DNA of 10,149 nucleotides. Source: Bifidobacteriaceae bacterium (GTDB lineage Bacteria; Actinomycetota; Actinomycetes; Actinomycetales; WQXJ01). The translations under genes were made by a program, and so were the position numbers. Under the pieces are notes generated by a model, which did not search any database, was not told the DNA's origin, and worked only from the letters and a program-made list of their open reading frames with translations. Positions 6,513 to 10,149 of this stretch are shown here, in pieces. Position 1 is the first letter of the stretch. Every line of letters starts with the position of its first letter. The stretch covers positions 1 through 10,149 of the forward strand of contig JAISCU010000323.1 of assembly GCA_031265345.1 (NCBI GenBank). The letters run 5' to 3'.

Positions 6513-7200
6513 CTAGAGGGCCGCAAGCATGGCCGCGAGTTCCCTGCCCACCCCGCCCGGTGGCCGACTGCGGGTTCTGCCCGGTCACGAGGCGGCCGTC
6601 GACGACCACGTTCTCGGTGAAGTTGTCTGCGGGCACATGGTCGGCCCCGCGTTCCGAAAGCCTGTCCGCCAAAGCGAACGGCACGGTGCCGGTCAGACCG
6701 ACGGCTTCCTCCTCGGCGTTGGTGAAGCTAGCGACACGCTTTCCGTCCACGAGGTGCCTGCCGTCGGACAGCGTCAGGTTGACCAGCGCGGCCGGGCCGT
6801 GGCAGACGGCGGCGACCACCCCTCCGTTCTCGTAGATGTCCCGTCCCAGGCGCGACACCGCCTCGCTGGCGGGGAAATCCCACATCGTCCCGTGGCCACC
6901 CACATACAACACGGCATCGTAGGCGTCAGCGTCCACGTCTGCGAGGGCCGGGGTGTCGGCGAGTTGGATCGAGACTCTAGGATCGGCCAAGAACTCCTCC
7001 TGATCTTGGTCGCCTGGCTGGCGCCCGTCTTGGGGCGGTGGACCGCCTGCGAAGGAGGCGAAGTCCACTTGGTGCCCGGCCCGGGTGAGCACCTTCCACG
7101 GGTGGGCGGCCTCGTTTATGTAGTACCCGGTGCTTCCGTCGCCGCCGAGATCGGCGTTGCTCGTGAGCACGAACAGGACCTTCTTCGAGTGTTGCGTCAT
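6513..7200 (-). CDS. DJ-1/PfpI (Hsp31-like) family protein, with a +1 frameshift near the 3' end
   Basis: Class I glutamine-amidotransferase-like fold protein of the DJ-1/PfpI superfamily, closest to the Hsp31/HchA-type members (chaperone, glyoxalase III or deglycase-type activities reported). From ATG 7200: MTQHSKKVLFVLTSN, TGYYINEAAHPW (E30 fits the conserved acid of the active site), GGHGTMWDFP (101-110) and the nucleophile elbow VVAAVCHGPAALV (C133, H134). FTNAEEEAVG and the late DGRLVTGQNPQSATG are also family features. An AGGAGAGG SD lies 10 nt before the ATG. After residue 215 the frame changes: read straight through it gives an unrelated 56-residue end stopping at 6385 inside LysR. 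Skipping one base in the G4 run (6551-6554) restores VGRELAAMLAAL and a TAG at 6513, giving 228 residues. The coordinates given are for the corrected gene. The frameshift may be a sequencing error or a real mutation. Confidence 0.9.
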
Positions 7201-7255
7201 GATCGCTGTGCCTCTCCTTACTTGTGATCGTGTGTTTGAGTCGTGCGATATCCCA

Positions 7256-7270
7256 GAGGCTACGTGCCTC
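7256..7270. promoter_or_regulatory. 15-bp dyad upstream of the DJ-1 gene, possible operator
   Basis: GAGGC-TACGT-GCCTC is a perfect 5-bp inverted repeat around a 5-bp centre, 55-70 bp before the DJ-1 ATG on the minus strand. It lies just downstream of a possible -10 (TATTTT on the minus strand, no good -35). That would be a fitting place for a regulator site, but short dyads are common in GC-rich DNA. Confidence 0.3.
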
Positions 7271-7418
7271 GGGTCGCCGACGAAAATAGGGCGATCAATC
7301 AGCCAAATTGCTGCGTCTATGCCAAGCGCCACCTTCCGGTTCCGGGCTCGCGGCTGTTCGGGGCGGGGCGAGTGGCCGGGGCTCGGGGTCGGTCGGCGGG
7401 TTCGCCGTCTTGGTGCGC

Positions 7419-7694
7419 CGAGTGCCTGCTTTTGCACGCTTGTTTGCGTCGAGTGCCCACAAATGCACCCGATCCGGGATCGAGTGCCTCGTTTTGCACC
7501 CTCACCTGGACGGCCCCGAGACGTTGACCTGCGGGAACGCCAAACCCTCCCATGCAAAAGCGGGCACTCGGCGTACTCAATGGTGCAATTGCGGGCACTC
7601 GACGAGGCCTGGGGTGCAATCGTAGGCACTCGACGCGCTCCGTGGTGCAAACGCGGGCACTCGGCGCAGATCGGCGTGCAAATGCGGGCACAAG
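7419..7694. repeat. Inverted repeat array B: 3 right-facing and 5 left-facing 20-bp units, 31-bp period
   Basis: This array lies in the roughly 525-bp gene-free gap 7201-7725. Right-facing units (consensus CGAGTGCCYGCNTTTGCACC) start at 7419, 7450 and 7481; left-facing units end at 7570, 7601, 7632, 7663 and 7694. Every step is exactly 31 bp, and the last unit is degenerate at its outer end. The gap between arms is 50 bp (7501-7550), the same as in array A. Seven of eight units contain GTGC-N8-GCAC, a small dyad within the unit that array A does not have; the eighth (7551-7570) has one change. The middle six bases vary most. Open reading frames crossing the array are artefacts of the repeat. 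Aside from the array, the dyad and the DJ-1 leader, I see nothing in 7271-7418. The function is unknown. Confidence 0.95.
7522..7544 (+). other. Conserved core in the centre of array B
   Basis: This is the counterpart of 5244-5266 in array A, in the same orientation and at the same distance from the flanking units. It reads CGTTGACCTG, two bases, then GGAACGCCAAA. TTGACC resembles a -35 hexamer, but no -10 box follows at the right distance. Confidence 0.65.
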
Positions 7695-7725
7695 GTGATC
7701 GGCGTGCGCCGGAGGGCGATCGCCG

Positions 7726-8076
7726 TCACGTCAATCCCCATGTGGCGGCATCGATCATCACATCGGCGATGACCCAGAGAAACATCGCGAAGCTGACTAA
7801 CGCTGTCACGAGGCACATTATGAGGCCCACGACGGCTGCCCACTTCTTGCCAGCGACGAAGAATCCGGCAATCGACAACGCGAGGCCAACAGGCAGCAGC
7901 GCCCAGCCCGCCATGAAGGTCGCGGGAATGCAGGCGACAGTCAATCCAACGGCTGCGACTATCAGGGCGGCCAGGCCCAGCGGGTGAGGCTTGGCCCTCG
8001 TTTCTACCTCGCGGGGGGCCTGGCGGCCGGCCTGGCCGTCAGGAGGGTCGTGATTCGGAAATGGGGGAGTGGTCAC
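7726..8076 (-). CDS. Small membrane protein, three predicted helices
   Basis: Protein of 116 residues with a hydrophilic Pro-rich N-terminus (about 1-32) and three hydrophobic helices at about 33-51, 54-75 and 79-104, the last two separated by the short basic turn GKKW. This arrangement resembles small actinobacterial membrane proteins of the DUF4190 type, where a Pro-rich cytoplasmic head precedes two or three helices; that match is by pattern only. I prefer the GTG start at 8076, because GGAAGG lies 7 nt upstream; the ATG at 8091 in the same frame has no SD and would add five residues (MEGAP). The gene stands alone, with array B ending 31 bp past its stop. Function unknown. Confidence 0.8.
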   Translation of the reverse strand: MTTPPFPNHDPPDGQAGRQAPREVETRAKPHPLGLAALIVAAVGLTVACIPATFMAGWALLPVGLALSIAGFFVAGKKWAAVVGLIMCLVTALVSFAMFLWVIADVMIDAATWGLT

Positions 8077-8112
8077 CGGGGCGCCTTCCATTGGGTGATC
8101 AGAAGCGGCGGC

Positions 8113-8118
8113 AGCCTA
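8113..8118 (-). promoter_or_regulatory. Probable -10 box for the small membrane protein gene
   Basis: TAGGCT on the minus strand fits the actinobacterial TANNNT -10. It would start the mRNA near 8106, about 30 nt before GTG 8076, leaving room for the GGAAGG SD. No clear -35. The remaining intergenic sequence to ybaK (8119-8255) has no recognisable element. Confidence 0.4.
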
Positions 8119-8255
8119 TCGGTCGGCATCGACACGGCACCAGGGGGCTGCGCTCCAGGCGAACTTACGCGGCGCTGTCGCGTGGCACGTGGAACGGCAA
8201 AGCGGCCAGCCGGGGACTGATGGCGACGGGAACGAGGGACGAGGGCGCCGGCGGC

Positions 8256-8822
8256 TTACGACCGGCCGATCAGCGCGAAGGCCGCTCCGATGAGGCGCGC
8301 CAGGTCGACGGGATTGATCTTGACGTCCATGCCCCGGCCGCCGGCCGAGACCAGGATGTAGTTCAGGTCCTCGGCTGAGGAGTCGATCAGGGTCGGGTGC
8401 TTGGTGCGTTGGCCGAGCGGCGAGATGCCGCCCACCACGTAGCCGGTGGCGCGCTCGGCCTCGGTGACAGCCGCCAGCACGGCCTTCTTGCCACCGGCGG
8501 CCCGCGCCACGGCCTTGAAGTCGAGGTGACGGCTGACCGGGATGACCGCGCACCAGAGCTGGTCGTCGATCTTGACCATGAGCGTCTTGAAGACCACGTC
8601 CGGATCGGCCCCCAAAGCTCGGGCCGCCGCTGGGCCGTAGCCCTCGCCGGGGACGGCCGAGGCGCGGTCGGGTTGGAAGGTCTGCAACTCGTATTCGACC
8701 CCCGATTGCTCCAGCACCACCAGAGCCGGGGTCGCTCGACGGCTGGGGCGGATCGCCGGGCCCTTCCGCGAGCCGGGCGCGCCGTCACCAGCGCCGACGC
8801 GGTCGTTCTGATTATTCGCCAA
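8256..8822 (-). CDS. ybaK: YbaK/EbsC-family aminoacyl-tRNA deacylase (Cys-tRNA(Pro) deacylase type)
   Basis: Trans-acting editing enzyme that hydrolyses mischarged Cys-tRNA(Pro), made when prolyl-tRNA synthetase mistakes cysteine for proline. In the 188-residue protein the deacylase domain covers about 30-185: TPALVVLEQSGVEYELQTFQ at the start, then VVFKTLMVKIDDQLWCAVIP with the conserved lysine of the active site (K79), and GYVVGGISPLGQRTKHPTLID (127-147), the loop specific to the YbaK branch. The first 25-30 residues are a hydrophilic extension. The start is TTG at 8822, overlapping the end of the helicase gene by 11 nt; GGGAGGAG in the helicase coding sequence serves as SD about 10 nt upstream. 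The overlap indicates co-transcription and probably translational coupling. Some YbaK homologues have other tRNA specificities, so the exact substrate is an inference. Confidence 0.95.
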   Translation of the reverse strand: MANNQNDRVGAGDGAPGSRKGPAIRPSRRATPALVVLEQSGVEYELQTFQPDRASAVPGEGYGPAAARALGADPDVVFKTLMVKIDDQLWCAVIPVSRHLDFKAVARAAGGKKAVLAAVTEAERATGYVVGGISPLGQRTKHPTLIDSSAEDLNYILVSAGGRGMDVKINPVDLARLIGAAFALIGRS

Positions 8823-10149
8823 GGGCGCTCAACTCCTCCCATTCCTCGATCAAACTTGAATCGACGCCCCGGATAGTATCCCCCAACCAGTCCGTGATCG
8901 CAGCCAGGCGCTCACGGTCCTGGACCGGGACGGATCGCGTCAGGGTCCTGTAGGCGTCGGTCAGGTAGCGCAGCAGGACCCCTTCGCTCCTGGCCAGACC
9001 GTAGCGCGAGACGAACTCCGGGAAGGTCGAGGCGTGCTCGCGCATCTCGCGGACCACCGACTTCGGGGTCAACTCGAAATCGCCCACCCAGGGATGTCCG
9101 CGCCGGTACATCGCCAGCGCGGCCTCCAGGAACTCCTCCAGGGGTTTGGGATAGCCGACCTCGTCGAGCGCGTTCATGCGGTCGAAGTAATCCCAGCCCT
9201 CGGCCTTCATGCGCGTCATCGCCTCCGATTTGGCGGCCTTCTCCTGGGCGATCAGAACCGCGGTGGGCGGCTCCAGGGTCGCCTCGAAGATCGACACCAG
9301 ATCGAGCTCGTAGGTCTCGGCCGAGGGGTCCAGAAGTTCGCAGGCCGCCAGGGCGAACGGCGTCAACGGTTGGTTGAGCGCGAAATCCTCCGGCAGTTCG
9401 ACGGCCAACTCGACCCGGCCCGGCGTGTGCACCACCACCCCGGCCGCCTTCAGCGCGACATAGATCCGGCAGGCCTGGCGGATCAGCAGGTTGCGGGGCC
9501 GGACGGGCTGGTGGTTGTCGGTCAGCAGTTGGTAGGCGGCCGCCACCGGGTCGGGCCGCGCCAACAGTTCCAGGATCATCGTGTGGGTCACCCTCAGACG
9601 CGGCGTCAAGGTCTCGGGAGCCGCCGCGACCAGCTTCGAGAAGGTGTCGTTCGACCACGAGATCTTGCCCTGCTCGACGCTCTTGACCGGTCGCGGTTTC
9701 TTCCCGGCGGCCGCGCGGGCCTCGGCTTTGGCGGCGGCTTTGGCCTGCTCGATGGCGTGTTCGGGCGCCTGCACCACCACATGCCCCAGGTCGTCGAAAC
9801 CGGCCCGCCCGGCGCGCCCCGCGATCTGATGGAACTCGCGGGCGTTGATGCGCCGGGTGCGTCTGCCGTCGAACTTGACCAAGGAGGTCAGCACCACCGT
9901 CTTGATCGGCAGGTTGATGCCCACGCCCAGCGTGTCGGTGCCGCTGACCACGCTCAGCAGCCCCTGCCCGGCCAGCCGCTCGACCAGCCGCCGGTACATG
10001 GGCAGCATCCCGGCGTGGTGCACGCCGATCCCTTTGCGCACCAGCTTCGACAAGGCAGCGCCGAAGCCTGGACCGAATTTGAAGCCGCCGATGCCGTCGC
10101 GCAGGTCCGCCTGCCTCTGCTTGTCCGCGAGGGGTAGGGAGGCCAGCAG
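8812..10149 (-). CDS. DEAD/DEAH-box (Ski2-like) helicase with DUF3516, C-terminal part, cut by window edge
   Basis: The C-terminal 445 residues of a superfamily 2 RNA helicase. The reading frame is open to the window edge (LLASLPLADKQRQADLRDGIGGFKFGPGFG... in pieces), so the gene start and the N-terminal ATPase lobe (Walker A and DEAD/DEAH box) lie outside. Visible second-lobe motifs are KGIGVHHAGMLPMYRRLVE, motif V GTDTLGVGINLPIKTV and motif VI EFHQIAGRAGRAG. The DUF3516 region follows, after an Ala/Lys-rich segment (AIEQAKAAAKAEARAAAGKK), and includes PKSVVREMREHASTFPEFVSRYGL and EGVLLRYLTDAYRTLTRSVP. This architecture is known mainly from actinobacteria, where the substrate is not established; RNA turnover or ribosome-related roles are guesses. 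A TTG in frame at 10053 is not the start. ybaK overlaps its last 11 nt. Confidence 0.95.
   Translation of the reverse strand: MLASLPLADKQRQADLRDGIGGFKFGPGFGAALSKLVRKGIGVHHAGMLPMYRRLVERLAGQGLLSVVSGTDTLGVGINLPIKTVVLTSLVKFDGRRTRRINAREFHQIAGRAGRAGFDDLGHVVVQAPEHAIEQAKAAAKAEARAAAGKKPRPVKSVEQGKISWSNDTFSKLVAAAPETLTPRLRVTHTMILELLARPDPVAAAYQLLTDNHQPVRPRNLLIRQACRIYVALKAAGVVVHTPGRVELAVELPEDFALNQPLTPFALAACELLDPSAETYELDLVSIFEATLEPPTAVLIAQEKAAKSEAMTRMKAEGWDYFDRMNALDEVGYPKPLEEFLEAALAMYRRGHPWVGDFELTPKSVVREMREHASTFPEFVSRYGLARSEGVLLRYLTDAYRTLTRSVPVQDRERLAAITDWLGDTIRGVDSSLIEEWEELSALGE

Noticed and set aside
7201..7650. Upstream extension of the DJ-1 gene to 7650
   Set aside because: The extension crosses array B and consists of repeat-derived peptides (VPTIAP, AECPLLH). 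The ATG at 7200 has an SD and begins the family domain.
5110..7694. A transposon or insertion sequence with array A and B as terminal ends
   Set aside because: There is no transposase between them, the unit sequences differ, and no flanking target-site duplication is evident. A cassette remains possible but is only listed as an inference.
9034..10137. 367-codon open frame on the plus strand
   Set aside because: It is antisense to the helicase, whose motifs V and VI and DUF3516 are unmistakable. Composition is typical of a shadow frame.

Overview
The window reads as chromosomal DNA of a high-GC actinobacterium. G+C is very high and third codon positions are almost all G or C. GTG and TTG starts are common, at least two genes look leaderless, and the right edge carries a DEAD/DEAH helicase with the C-terminal extension (DUF3516) known mainly from Actinobacteria. 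Genus cannot be told from sequence alone.

Layout. 1-1708 (minus): a NarL/LuxR-type response regulator, cut by the left edge, is translationally coupled behind a histidine kinase of the HisKA_3 class that has an unusual 100-residue Pro/Ala tail. 1797-5003 (plus): prfB (peptide chain release factor 2), a double zinc-ribbon protein with a C-terminal membrane anchor, and a secreted or membrane-tethered TPM-domain protein. The last two are tightly linked: an SD overlaps the prfB stop, and the next junction is a GTGA overlap. 5506-7200: a LysR-type regulator (plus) faces a DJ-1/PfpI (Hsp31-like) gene (minus) whose last dozen codons are shifted by one base in a homopolymer. 7726-10149 (minus): a small three-helix membrane protein, then ybaK (aminoacyl-tRNA deacylase) overlapping the end of the DUF3516 helicase, which runs off the right edge.

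The most unusual content is in two gene-free gaps, 5004-5505 and 7201-7725. Each holds an inverted array of a degenerate 20-bp unit. In each, the units on one arm all point right and those on the other all point left, the unit-to-unit period is exactly 31 bp (20-bp unit plus 11-bp unconserved spacer), and the arms are separated by exactly 50 bp. Array A (5110-5354) has 4 + 3 units of CGAGTCCGCTGNTTTGCGCG type. Array B (7419-7694) has 3 + 5 units of CGAGTGCCYGCNTTTGCACC type. The consensus differs between arrays but the frame CGAGT...NTTTGC is shared, and the two 50-bp centres align without gaps over a conserved half. The period is about three helical turns and is not a multiple of 3, so it is not a protein repeat; the spacers are too short for CRISPR. 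I do not recognise the family. It looks like a composite, phased protein-binding or hairpin-forming element present in two diverged versions, bracketing the LysR/DJ-1 pair.

How the genes work together: most of the window is ordinary housekeeping (translation termination, tRNA proofreading, RNA helicase, two-component signalling, cell-envelope proteins). The LysR/DJ-1 pair may be a small stress module. The arrays are the part not explained by known families.
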